Source of the DNA: Cyrtodaria siliqua
Lineage: Eukaryota > Mollusca > Bivalvia > Adapedonta > Hiatellidae
DNA length: 64,000 nt
NCBI GenBank assembly: GCA_037043455.1
Contig: JAWPHD010001349.1
Span: 62,001-126,000 of the forward strand
Direction: 5' to 3'
The translations under genes and the position numbers were made by a program. Shown one piece after another: positions 1 through 8,819 of this stretch; positions within the stretch are counted from its first letter, which is position 1, and every line of letters begins with the position of its first letter. The notes beneath the pieces were generated by a model that was given only the letters and a program-made list of their open reading frames with translations, did no database searches and was not told where the DNA came from.

Positions 1-490
1 CAGTGATAGCCAATAATGCCGCATTCCACACATCCGGGAGATCACTAGTTTGCGTACAACTCCTAATAACATTTGTACCGATAAGAATCGGTACTTTAAT
101 GTTATGCTCAGTAGAAGGTACTATAAGTATTGGCACAAACACTTCAACCTTATCTTGCACTCGGAGATCTGATCTGGGAATGGAAATACTGGCTTCGATG
201 TAACCAAGATATGGTAGCAGTCCTCCAACTGCTCCATATACTTCTAAGTTGAACTCTTCCAATCCGTTTAGCTTTGGTTGTGGATCCATGCTTTCATACC
301 ATTCCTGCGACATTGTTGTCACCGTTGAGCCACTGTCTATAAGACATGTTGTGCTAATTCCATTGATATCTACTTTAGCTTCGTTGGCTTCTCCTACCAT
401 TCTGTTTATTAACGGAGTCTTTATATAAGGGCTTTTTCCATCAATGTCCCTCATTTGCCCTTCAATAGGGACATTTACTTGTTTAAATGG
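1..490 (-). pseudogene. retropepsin-type aspartic protease of the retroelement, partial
   Basis: Open frame without its own ATG, entered from gag by the -1 shift and open to the window edge. The active-site motif is CLIDSGSTVTTMS (the D-S-G of retropepsins), near 350-312. The second hallmark, VPILIGTNVI, lies roughly 100 residues later and matches the flap-distal I-(L/I)-G-x-N motif. In the family the enzyme is a dimeric aspartyl protease that cuts Gag-Pol into mature proteins. No stop is seen in about 163 codons, so this part has stayed open although gag is broken. Reverse transcriptase would lie beyond the left edge. Confidence 0.8.
427..487 (-). promoter_or_regulatory. -1 programmed ribosomal frameshift signal at the gag-protease junction
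   Basis: Seen directly: slippery T TTA AAC at 487-481 in the gag frame, a 5-base spacer (480-476), then a 9-bp stem pairing 475-467 with 451-443 (AATGTCCCT with AGGGACATT). The loop hexamer AAGGGC (462-457) is complementary to GCCCTT at 432-427, which makes an H-type pseudoknot. The zero-frame stop lies six bases after the heptamer. Shifting back one base leads straight into the open retropepsin frame. Known: this architecture drives Gag-Pol synthesis in many retroviruses and retroelements. Whether it works here is inferred. Confidence 0.8.
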
Positions 491-687
491 CCCGTCGTAG
501 CTCCATCTTTCTTCTTCTCAGTAGTGGATTGCTGCTTTTGTTCGTTTGTACTATTGTTTGTAAATGATCGTCGCCTGTCATCTCTCCGTTCTCCTCTTTG
601 TTTTCCTTTCTCAAATTTCTCCATTTTCTTCTCCATTGTTACCATCTTATTCACCAGGGTTTCTAGCATTTTCGTTTTATCCGCCAT
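475..687 (-). pseudogene. gag C-terminal tail, zero frame up to the frameshift site
   Basis: Seventy codons, strongly charged: a lysine/glutamate-rich, coiled-coil-like stretch (VNKMVTMEKKMEKFEKG), then an Arg/Asp-rich and Asn/Gln-rich tail. No CCHC knuckle is visible. The frame terminates at TAA (477-475), six bases after the last base of a slippery heptamer. The preceding gag segment is in a different frame, and stops separate the two, so the upstream join is broken. Role inferred from position: the nucleic-acid-binding end of Gag. Confidence 0.6.
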
Positions 688-722
688 AATATTAGACTCG
701 CTGGTCAGCTGTTAAGGTCGAG

Positions 723-1121
723 CTACTTTCTCGTTCTTCTTAACGCGTGAACAATGTTTGCAGTGGACTTGATATCGTACTCTTCGGCTCTAACCTTCCG
801 TCTCAGCATTCCAAAACTTTCCTCTGTTTCAAAATGCACTCTAGTTGCATTTTTCAAGTTTGTGTCGAATAAGGATCTCAAGAACTTATTCTTTAACATA
901 CTGTTTCTTTGTTCTTGTTTCACATGACCTTTGCCGATTGCTTTATGCATCACTTCTTCAAGCAGCCTCAGACCCCACTCACTGACGGATTCTTGTGGTA
1001 GTTGCTGGGAGTTATAAAACTCCTGTAACACAGACTCTCCTGTGGCAACATTACCAAATACGCTTTCCATCTTCTTAAGGATATCGCTTGGAGTGATTAA
1101 TGCCCCCACACTGGCCACCAA
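723..1121 (-). pseudogene. gag fragment, PNMA-like capsid region
   Basis: Open segment of 132 codons with no ATG at its left edge. Visible motifs are SDILKKMESVFGNVATGESV, followed by LQEFYNSQQ and SEWGLRLLEE, then KNATRVHFETEESF. This order (glycine-rich start, YxA/EFY helix, LR.LEE, D..LKNATR) is that of PNMA-like and related Ty3 gag capsid domains. The capsid N-lobe is absent and the frame ends at a stop at 723-725, so a functional gag is not encoded here. In the family the product assembles the retroelement particle. Confidence 0.65.
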
Positions 1122-1400
1122 TTGTCACCGGGTGATTGTTGTGTGCTCTAAGGCGACAACAACATCCTGGTTCGATATAATATTGAACCTCTTGGAAGTA
1201 AAGGATATTCTGTAATATAATAAATATATATAATATTTATTCCACACGTATCATACATGATCTTTCAATAATATTGTATAACGGCAAGTGCCCAGGATGC
1301 CAAATCCTGAAGCTAAAGATGTAGCAAAACATATATATATATATATATTTATATATCATAGGTACGAACATTCCAAAAAATCTAAAAGAGCACAAAAATG
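1122..1400. other. unassigned stretch beside the gag fragment, with a TA microsatellite
   Basis: No coding signal. Plus-strand sequence from 1123 begins TGTCACCGGG and the reverse strand carries AATAAA near 1235, which superficially resembles an LTR, but the adjacent gag is truncated internally, so an LTR boundary is not supported. A TA-rich microsatellite runs from about 1330 to 1360. Confidence 0.4.
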
Positions 1401-2409
1401 GAAAGGGTGGCGAATGTAGTAGGGTTGGGGTGGGTGTAATAACACTCAGAATAACGTTTTGCCTAAATGTTCGTTTCTAAAAAAAAGCCTCCGCAAACTC
1501 GATAGAATGCGGGCCTTTATTTATATTATGCGCCATTTAAATTAAAGTTTGTTTTTAATTTTTTTCATATACGTGTAGATAAAACTGAGAAAATATTGCC
1601 CAAATACCCTCTATAAATTACAGGTCTGTTTTGACGCTAAAATGTTGATATGGAAAAAATAAATAATAAAAAAGACGATACTAGTATATCTTTTTTCCCC
1701 TCAATGTGTACGCATACCCTATATGAATTTTCACCAAAGATACAGGTAGTTATGCTCCTTTCTTTGATGTATTTCTTGACGACTTAGTAGTGTATATATT
1801 TTTTGGCTACTTAGCAACTTGGGCACACAGTATGCAAAGTTTTTGTTTGTTTTTAGACCCTTGTTGAATATTCCCTTATTGTACAAATAAGGAATGGGAT
1901 ATTCCAGATAGTATATATCTAATTATACGCACCCACCTCCTCCCCCTCCCCCTCTCACACACACACCCTATCCCGATTATATTAAGTTATTTATATTTTA
2001 GCCCAGAATACACCCCTGGATTTAAACAATAAAAATAATGGAAAAGCGTTTTTCTTCAGATTCTGCAACATGGACAATCTACAAAATACCTCCCTTAATC
2101 CTCTGCAAATCTCTTCCTTACCTCCGCCTCATACCTACATAAAGCGTTCACCTCTAGAATATCTACAGAATAACCCTTAGGTAGTTTTTGATTGAGTGAC
2201 ACAATATTGAGGGAGAACCCAACCTTCTATATCTATTTATAGAACGTAGATCAGGCGCTTGGCCATATGCGCTTTATGCATATGCAAATTCACCTTTTCA
2301 AAAATCGGCCTGCGACGGTCGCTTGTTTGAGTGAACGAGACATGCGCCGTGGAGCAGTCTACGATACTTTTGTGCGTACGTCTAATTATGGGGGGTCAAA
2401 AAGAAAGTG
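1401..2409. other. AT-rich non-coding stretch
   Basis: No exon, tRNA or transposon protein is recognisable. There is a pyrimidine-rich tract with short CA repeats near 1930-1970. Confidence 0.4.
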
Positions 2410-2410
2410 T

Positions 2411-2461
2411 AGGTGCACCTGTTAAATTGTAGGTGCACCTATAAAAAATGTAGGTGCACCT
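2411..2461. repeat. three evenly spaced palindromes AGGTGCACCT
   Basis: The 10-bp perfect palindrome AGGTGCACCT occurs at 2411-2420, 2431-2440 and 2452-2461, with starts 20 and 21 bp apart and AT-rich spacers. This could be a short tandem repeat or a set of dimeric protein-binding sites; the core CAGGTG/CACCTG-like E-box half is present. No adjacent gene is recognised. Confidence 0.6.
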
Positions 2462-2694
2462 ATATAAAGTGTAAGTTTATTCACGGATATTTAAAATACC
2501 CGATATTGAATATGTGTAAAATTAATTATGAGTTAGTAACTTTTAATTCGACGTTCCAGTTTTGCGGTTTTGCTTGGCTGTTTAAAGGATTTTTTTTGTA
2601 GATCCGACATTCAAAATCGCCGCCGTTTGCTAAATATAGCCACAACTTTAAAATAAATCTTCTCCAGAATACCAAGATAGATTTTGACAGCAAT

Positions 2695-2860
2695 TTTTAG
2701 AATTGATTGCCTATGCCATCTTCGGGATGGTTAACATTGTGTATTATTAATTTTATGAATACTGAGTTCTGCTCAACCCGGGGCTAGAGGGCGTGAGCGG
2801 TAGCTAGCATATTTCACTACCGCTCATGAACAGTCTCTATCAAACCGAGACTGCAATATT
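2695..2860. repeat. interspersed repeat, related to 29560-29650
   Basis: The stretch with 'catcttcgggat', 'ctaccgctcatgaac' and 'aaccgagac' is matched, in the same order and shortened, at 29569-29643. Part of the same motif appears reversed near 36302. No coding capacity is seen. This is a dispersed non-coding repeat of unknown class. Confidence 0.5.
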
Positions 2861-2955
2861 TCGTATGTGTCGTGTCGTTACTACTGAGCTATCAAGTTTA
2901 TCATTTATTATGTGCTCTGGAAATCTAAAGTTTGTATATGGGGAGTGTGGAGGGT

Positions 2956-2980
2956 GGGGGGGGGGGGGGGGGGGGGGGGG
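2956..2980 (+). repeat. poly-G tract
   Basis: About 25 consecutive G, with further G-runs at 3031-3048. It is able to form a G-quadruplex. The length in the assembly may be unreliable because homopolymers are error-prone. Confidence 0.85.
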
Positions 2981-3054
2981 TCACCGTTTTCACCATAAGT
3001 TCGTTACATTTGTGGAATGGAATATTGGGGGAGTGGTGGGGGGGGGGGATTGAA

Positions 3055-3395
3055 TTAAACTGAATATTGCTCAACGGCCCTTGAACAACTTATAGGTATT
3101 TAGAGCCCAACTTAGAAAGTGGAAGGTGTATTATAACATATTGGGTGGTGAAATAAAGACTACATTAGAAAATGTAATTGAAATTAATATTGTTTAACGC
3201 TCATCAACACACTACAGGTTATTTAGATCTGCCCCAGAGCATAGACATCAGTTCAATTCAATTTCTTTATTAAGTTGTTATTTCACCACGCAATAAGTTA
3301 TAATACCACTTTCCACTTTCTCTGGGCGGCTCTAAATAACCTATAATGTGTTGATGAGCCGTTACACAAATTTCAATTCAATTCAATTTACTTAT
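3055..3395. repeat. inverted and direct repeat cluster
   Basis: Three related copies of a segment ending in 'gaaatta...cgctcatcaaca...ggttattta'. The first runs about 3060-3160 and the second about 3170-3240, both direct. The third is inverted at about 3250-3390 and includes 'ttatttcaccacgcaataagttataa', the complement of 'ttataacatattgggtggtgaaataa' in the first. Hairpin-forming, non-coding; probably a small non-autonomous element duplicated in place. Confidence 0.65.
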
Positions 3396-3989
3396 TTAGT
3401 ATTTATTTCTTAACCCCGCCTTACACTCGATCACATAACGTTGAGACGCCCCCGGCGGATGCAATGACCTGCGCGGACACCATGGCCTCCTACAGCTGTA
3501 ACTTACGTCTGCATTAAGGGATATTGTTGTTTATGGATATACTTTGTATTTTGAATAAATATTTATTTTTACACTATTCTGTGTACTATGTAGTTTATAT
3601 GGGACCTAATAGCAATAATATGTCTATTAAATGTTATTTTCACGAGTGACTTACTCATTGCTCCTTATACCCAGGTGTTTGTTGCACTCCTTTGGAATTG
3701 TACATGCGGTGTATGCAGTGATTGGTCTAGTATATATGACGTTTATCATGCAGCTACCAATATACTCATCAATATTAACTATTAAACGTTCGACATAATT
3801 TTAATTTTAAACAAATACAAGGAGACAACCTATTACCCGCCTCGCCTCTCCCACTCCATTGCCCCACTCTACTCCACTCCAACCTACCCAGTAATATAAA
3901 TGTTATTTATTAACGCGAGGACACCGAGGCCGGGATGGGAACAACTCCCATATTATTTAATTAGTCGATCTATAGACATAACCTTCTAT

Positions 3990-4172
3990 TGTATATTTAA
4001 CCCCAGGGATCTAACAATATACTTGACAAAAGCTGAAGGAGGTTTTAGCTTTACTTTCGATCTTCATAAAACATATGTTTACACTTGCATATATACTCAA
4101 CGATGAAAACCGAAGCAAGTTCGAATGATAGGTTTGGGTCCACCAACAGTTCTAAACGATCGATATTCTACA
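3990..4172 (-). repeat. 3' LTR of the gypsy element
   Basis: On the minus strand it begins TGTAG (at 4172) and ends TATACA (3990). It is the same length as the copy at 8637-8819, with about 96% identity. The adjacent polypurine tract at 4187-4173 fixes this as the downstream LTR. Confidence 0.92.
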
Positions 4173-4632
4173 TTCTTCTCCCTCCTTAATAAAATGTTCA
4201 AATTTGATACATTTCAAAGACTAGACTACTATGACTAGATTACATTTTTTTTTAAATCTCCAATTGGAATTTGACTAGATATGAATATATAAACAACTGT
4301 TTACTTTAATATAACAAGTCATTAAGGATGAGGAGGAGATCCCAAAAACAGAACCTGGGTCCTGTGGTGTCACACGGGGATTATTATGCCCCTAAAGCAC
4401 AGTGTGAACACATGCATTGATATATTATTCCTAAAAGTTCAACTAATCTCAACCAGTTTACAAGTCTATTTAGCAATATGGGTATTTTAAGAGTTCTTCA
4501 CTTTTGAGATCTTACAATGTCCTTAAACTTAATAAAAATCACTCTTATTACAGTGATAACTGCTTGCACTGGTTAGTTCATAATGTCACAAATCAAGTCT
4601 CTGTGGTGCCTTCCTATTTCTCAGCGGATAAC

Positions 4633-4698
4633 GACGTTCCTGCTCTGGCACCACACTACTAGATGGACGTTCCTGCTCTGGCACCACACTACTAGATG
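4633..4698. repeat. 33-bp tandem duplication in the element's 3' region
   Basis: Two identical adjacent 33-bp units (4633-4665 and 4666-4698), a multiple of three, just past the integrase stop. Probably replication slippage after insertion or in the parent element. Confidence 0.92.
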
Positions 4699-4806
4699 GC
4701 TCAGGGTCCGTCGATGGAACTTCCAGACCCTTTTCTGGTAGTTCGACTGGATTCGCTCATGCGCCACCAGTTCTCCTGGATGATCGATCTCGTTACTCAC
4801 AGATGG

Positions 4807-5927
4807 TTAATCTGACCTCGGTTGTTCGACCTCTCTGCTTTGCATTCCTCTTTCGTATGATGATGGTAAGAAGGGTGCTGTCTCTTCCGCTTCCCCTTCT
4901 TGAAGTTCTGCTTGTCTGTCCGTAAGATGATCGGCATGACAGTAACGCAGTCTTATGCCACACCGCACCAGGTAAGTCACTCTACCCAGAATTTTGTGGA
5001 TTACCCCTGGTACCCACTTCCATTTGTTTACCGTAGAGTTAGTTTTCACCGCCACTTTTTCGCCACACTGAAACTGTCTCATTTTCACACCTTTGTCATG
5101 AGTCATTTTCATTTTTTCTTGTTTCTCCTGCACAAACTCATCTTTTGATGGTTTTGATAGGCTCAGTCTAGATCTTAATTGCCTGTTCATGAACAGTTCG
5201 CATGGTGGCACTCCCGTTATTGTATGAGGTGTCATTCTATACTTTAGCAAAATGTCAGCTAGCAACTGGTTAACGCTTCTCTGATTAACACGCTTTTGGT
5301 AGTCACTCAGCCTTCTTTTTAAGGCTTTCTTAACAATTTGGACTGCCCGTTCTACTTGTCCGTTGGATGCTGGATGATAAGGCGGTGTGAGTGAGTGTTT
5401 GACCCCATATAAGGTAATTAATTCCTTGAATTCAGCTGATCTGAACTGTGGACCGTTGTCCGAGACCAGCTCTTCCGGTATTCCCGTACTGGCGAATATG
5501 CTTCTCAGCTTTTCGATGTTTTTTTCACTTGTCGTGCTCTTCATCGGTACGACTTCTAACCACTTAGAGTAATTGTCAATCACGATCAGAAAGGATTGTC
5601 CTCTAAAATCTGCAAAGTCTACGTAGACTCTCTCCATTGGTCGACAGTCCATTTCCATGGATGAAGGGGTGTCTCTGGTGGCAAGTTTTTCAACGACTGG
5701 CATGTCTCACACTGCCTCGCCACATTCTCAATGTCGGCATATAAACCTGGCCACCACATATATGACCTCGCGAGTGTCTTCATACGGGACATCCCCATAT
5801 GCTCCGAATGCAACGCTGACAGCATTGTGGATTGCAGTTTCTCGGGGATGACCACCCTCAACCCCCACAATATAATTCCTCTGTCCGTTGAAAGCTCAGT
5901 TCTACGCCTGAAAAACGGTTTGGCCAC
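4807..5927 (-). pseudogene. integrase, zinc-binding, DDE core and C-terminal part
   Basis: Block 5927-5619 has the HHCC module: SEHMGMSRMKTLARSYMWWP, then ARQCETCQS. Block 5703-4807, in a different frame, has the DDE core: VYVDFADF (first D), LVSDNGPQF (second D) and NGQVERAVQIVKKAL (E). It then has WVPGVIHKILGRVTYLVRC, matching the C-terminal region. In the family it joins element cDNA to host DNA. A frameshift separates the zinc module from the core near 5650-5700. Confidence 0.92.
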
Positions 5928-6610
5928 CCTGTGTTAGTATACTCGAGCACTCTACTCATAGTGGGAGACTTTCGAGTAGCTTCTGCGATTCGCTTGCTGG
6001 TTACTGGCAGTTCGTCTACGAACGACACGCTTTGTACTACCTTGTTAACGGACACATCATTGATAGAAAGCCGGGATAGTCCGTAACAATTCGCATGATT
6101 GGCCGACATCCTGTACTGTATGTCGTAGGTGTATGCAGGCAAGATGATGGCACATCTCTGCAACCAGGCTGCTGCCAACGTCGGGACCCCCTTTTTAGGT
6201 CCGAAGATTGTAGTCAAAGCCTGATGATCTGTCAGTAAGGTGAACTTTTTCCCATACAGGTATTTGTGAAACTTCTGCACTCCAAAAACTATTCCTAGTG
6301 CCTCTTTTTCAACTTGGGCATAGTTTTTCTCTGCTGGACCCAGTGTTCTCGATGCGAACGCGATCTGTCTTTCTGTGTCATCCTCAAGAACATGTAATAA
6401 TACCGCTCCGAGTCCGTATGACGAAGCATCACACGCTAATCGCAGCTCTTTGCTTTGGTCGTAGTGAACTAAGACTTTGCTACTGGCTAGTAGCTTTTTG
6501 CTGGTGTCAAACGACTTTTGGCACTCGTCCGACCACTGCCACTTGACCTCTTTTCGCAACAGTCTATGCATCGGGATGCAATACCGTAGATAGGTTCGGG
6601 AGAAATGCAC
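5858..6610 (-). pseudogene. RNase H domain of pol
   Basis: Contains KLLASSKVLVHYDQSKELRL, then ACDASSYGLGAVLLH (first catalytic Asp), AEKNYAQVEKEALGIVFGVQ (catalytic Glu) and KFTLLTDHQAL (second Asp). It is followed by a tether to the integrase. This is the Ty3/gypsy type RNase H placed between RT and integrase. The last 30 or so residues leave the conserved frame, which resumes in the next block. Confidence 0.9.
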
Positions 6611-7200
6611 CGTAGTAATTCAGAAGCCCTAAATATGACTTCAATTGGGTGGTGTTGGTGGGAGCCGGCGCCTCCATGACCGCTTTAATCTTCTCCTCGG
6701 TGGTGTGTATTCCTTCCGAATCCACCGTGTGCCCCATGTATACCACCTTTTCCGCCATGAACTCACATTTCTCAGAGTTTAGCTTGATGTTGTGCTTCTT
6801 AAGCCTAGACAGAACCTCCTCCAAAGTCAGTAGATGTTGGTCGTCATGGGGAGCCGTAATCAAGATGTCGTCGATTCGACACACCACCCTCGTTAGCCCA
6901 GCTAACACCGTGTCCATTACTGACTGGAAAATGGCGGGCGTGAGTTTAACCGTAAGCTAGACGGTTCATACGAAAAAGCCCTACATGCATGTTCAACGTC
7001 AAGCACTCCTTGGAATCCTCCTCCAATTCAAGCTGAGTGTACGCTTGTGACAAATCAAGCTTCGTGAACGTTTGACCCCCGGCCAAAGTGGCAAACATGT
7101 CTTCTGTATTTGGGATCGGATATTGTTCTTCACTGATTTCCCGATTAACCGTAACTTTGTAGTCTCCACACAGACGTAACTTTTTGTTGGGTTTTGGCAC
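6564..7200 (-). pseudogene. reverse transcriptase palm and thumb, two frames
   Basis: Block 7200-6946 shows LRLCGDYKVTVN, FTKLDLSQAYTQLEL (catalytic D of motif A) and FRMNRLAYG. Block 6917-6564 continues in another frame with VVCRIDDILIT, the YxDD box, in which the usual aromatic residue is Arg, then KCEFMAEKVVYMGHTV and LGLLNYYGAFLPNLS. The frame change lies near 6920-6950. The substitution at the first YxDD position would be expected to impair polymerisation even without the frame breaks. Confidence 0.88.
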
Positions 7201-7202
7201 TT

Positions 7203-7766
7203 CTACCAGCGGAGCTGCCCACTGGCTTGTTTCGATACGTTCAATAATGCTATCTCCTCAAGCGTTTTCAATTCTTCTATCACCTTATCTTTTAAGGCAT
7301 ATGGTACAGGCCTCGCTTTGCAAAACACTGGAGTCGCTCCCTCCTTCATCTTGATGTTCGCTTTGAACCCTGTAATTGGTTTGTCATCTTTCTGGAACAG
7401 ATCTTTGTATTCAGTGTGCAGGTTTTCCAATGATTTTGGCTCTTTCTCTGATATGTGATGGATGCCAAAAATCTTTTTCCAATTTAACTGCACGGATTTT
7501 AACCAGTCTCTTCCTAATAAGTTTGGATTTTTTCCTTTTACGACTAGTAACCTTAGATATTGCTTTTCTTGAAGTTTCCCTGTTTGCACCTGCACCTCAA
7601 TTTCACCCAGTGTTTGAATTCTCTCACCTGAATACCCTTTCAACTTTATTTTTGTGGGCTTCAACTCACAGTTCTTGAACTTTGTCCCGTAAGTGTCTTC
7701 GTTCACCAGTGTACAACCCGAGCCTGTGTCGAGTTCCATTTGAATTTCTCTATCATTGATCCTCAT
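7203..7766 (-). pseudogene. protease and start of reverse transcriptase
   Basis: Aspartic protease motif MELDTGSGCTLVNEDTY (D-T-G) about 10 residues in, then LLGRDWLKSVQLNW, the second retropepsin signature. The RT N-terminus follows: PVFCKARPVPYALKDKVIEE. The frame fails just before the conserved 'ETSQWAAPLVEVPKPNKK', which continues in another frame. In life the protease would mature the polyprotein. Confidence 0.88.
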
Positions 7767-7829
7767 TGGAACCGTGTACCCTTCTGACTTGAGAAAACAG
7801 AAAATATACCCTCTTCTGAGTCTTCATCT

Positions 7830-8123
7830 TCAGTCGTCTTCTGCCTCGACATAATTGGAAGCTTTTCCTTTTTTGCATTTTCTGACTAAGTGTCCTGTTT
7901 GAGAACAGTTAAAACATTTGGTGTGTTTGTGTTTACAACTGTCCGGATTGTGTTTCTCGCCACACCGAAAACAATAACTCTGTTTCTGCGATGCTGAATT
8001 GTTTCTCTCATATTTTGGTGGCCTCTGACCCTTATAATGTTGTGGTTTCGATTTCTGAATTTTGTGTAAAGTTGACGTACTACTTTGTCCAAAAGAAATA
8101 GTGTCTTTTTCAGCCATTTCCAT
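7830..8123 (-). pseudogene. nucleocapsid with two zinc knuckles
   Basis: Basic region with CFRCGEKHNPDSC (C-x2-C-x3-H-x4-C, a slightly short knuckle) followed by the canonical CFNCSQTGHLVRKC (C-x2-C-x4-H-x4-C). In this family these bind genomic RNA during packaging. The frame stops after an acidic EAEDD, and the next coding block needs a frameshift. The upstream end falls at the centre of the palindrome, so its own start (MEMAEKD) is internal to the original gag, not a true initiator. Confidence 0.85.
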
Positions 8124-8275
8124 CTGAAAAAGACACTATTTCTTTTGGACAAAGCTAGTACGTCAACTTTACACAAAATTCAGAATCGAAACCACAACAT
8201 TATAAGGGTCAGAGGCCACCAAAATATGAGAGAAACAATTCAGCATCGCAGAAACAGAGTTATTGTTTTCGGTGT
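7962..8275. repeat. near-perfect 314-bp palindrome inside gag
   Basis: Arms 7962-8113 and 8124-8275 are reverse complements except for a few single-base differences and two compensating 1-bp indels, with a 10-base loop (8114-8123). The right arm duplicates, in inverted orientation, the coding segment that leads into the first zinc knuckle, and it replaces the middle of gag. Confidence 0.92.
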
Positions 8276-8279
8276 TTGA

Positions 8280-8608
8280 GCTCGACAACACAATCGGACA
8301 CACTTTCTCCCTCTTTCTGGTTTCGTTAGTTGAATTTGAAACGTTCGGAAATGGTCATGGGTTTTGGATTGTAGTGTTTATTCATCTGTTCAACTGACTG
8401 AGCATACATTTTGTCGTTCGGCAATGCAGGCTGACAAAGGTTTTTCACTACGCCATACGTAGTCGGGCCGATAACAGAAAGAAAAACAGCAACTTTCTTC
8501 TCATCTTTGATTTCGTTGGCATCGAAATATTGCTCTTACTTTTCGACGTATTTCTCGAAACTCTCCTTCCCTTCAGTATATTCGTGGATCTTGCCGATGG
8601 TAGTCATT
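8280..8608 (-). pseudogene. gag N-terminal part of the gypsy element, with stops
   Basis: Starts at ATG 8608 (MTTIGKIHEYTEGKESFEKY). It continues through recognisable Ty3 gag motifs: FDANEIKDEKKVAVFLSVIG, then PTTYGVVKNL and NKHYNPKPMTISERFKFN. A TAA follows VEK early on, and another stop follows FKFN. The reading then runs through a short VSDCVVELK stretch before meeting the rearranged segment at 8275. The expected roughly 60-80 residues between VVELK and the knuckle region are missing. Confidence 0.8.
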
Positions 8609-8636
8609 CTACCGGTTTATTCTCGTCGCCAGTTAT

Positions 8637-8819
8637 TGTATATTTAACCCCATGCATCTAACAATATACTTGACAAAAGCTGAAGGAGGTTTTAGCTTTA
8701 CTTTCGATCTTCATAAAACACATGTTTACACTTGCATATATACTAAACGATAAAAACCGAAGCAAGTTCGAATGATAGGTTTGGGTCCACCAATAGTTCT
8801 AAACGATCGATATACTACA
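8637..8819 (-). repeat. 5' LTR of the gypsy element
   Basis: Begins TGTAG at 8819 and ends TATACA at 8637 on the minus strand. It is followed by a 5-base spacer and the candidate primer-binding site. It would contain the element's promoter and R region. Confidence 0.92.

Larger units (their letters stand above)
1..1121 (-). mobile_element. Ty3/gypsy-like retroelement, gag to protease, cut by window edge
   Basis: Minus-strand remnant reading from about 1121 down to base 1 and continuing off the window. In order it holds a PNMA-like gag segment (723-1121), a basic charged gag tail (475-687), and a retropepsin domain (1-490) entered by a -1 shift. The gag start is missing: the segment opens inside the capsid-like region, and a stop lies just upstream of 1121. 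Gag is also broken near 690-725, where no frame joins its two parts. This is therefore a decayed copy, although the gag-protease junction and the protease are open. Similarity to the PNMA/Ma family is by eye; that vertebrate family is known to derive from Ty3/gypsy gag. Confidence 0.8.
3990..8819 (-). mobile_element. full-length Ty3/gypsy LTR retrotransposon, inactive
   Basis: A 4.83-kb minus-strand element bounded by two 183-bp LTRs (3990-4172 and 8637-8819) that differ at about 7 positions. The right (5') LTR is followed by a candidate primer-binding site TGGCGACGAGAATAAACC (8631-8614, 5-base spacer). The left (3') LTR is preceded by a polypurine tract AAGGAGGGAGAAGAA (4187-4173). Internal order is gag, CCHC knuckles, protease, reverse transcriptase, RNase H, integrase, the Ty3/gypsy order. 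At least six frame breaks, stops in gag and a rearranged gag middle make it non-functional. No clear target-site duplication is seen. The high LTR similarity suggests a moderately recent insertion. Confidence 0.93.

Noticed and set aside
1101..1320. LTR boundary and primer-binding site next to the first gag (TGTCACC... and TGGTGGCCAG)
   Set aside because: The putative primer-binding site lies inside conserved gag coding sequence, the N-terminal half of gag is missing, and the sequence matches no tRNA 3' end known to me.
8085..8279. 64-codon plus-strand ORF resembling the minus-strand gag product
   Set aside because: It is the right arm of the palindrome, an inverted copy of gag coding sequence, not a new gene.
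3990..8819. Retroviral envelope gene or infectious retrovirus
   Set aside because: No ORF follows integrase before the polypurine tract other than a short duplicated tail; the structure is a plain gypsy retrotransposon with many breaks.
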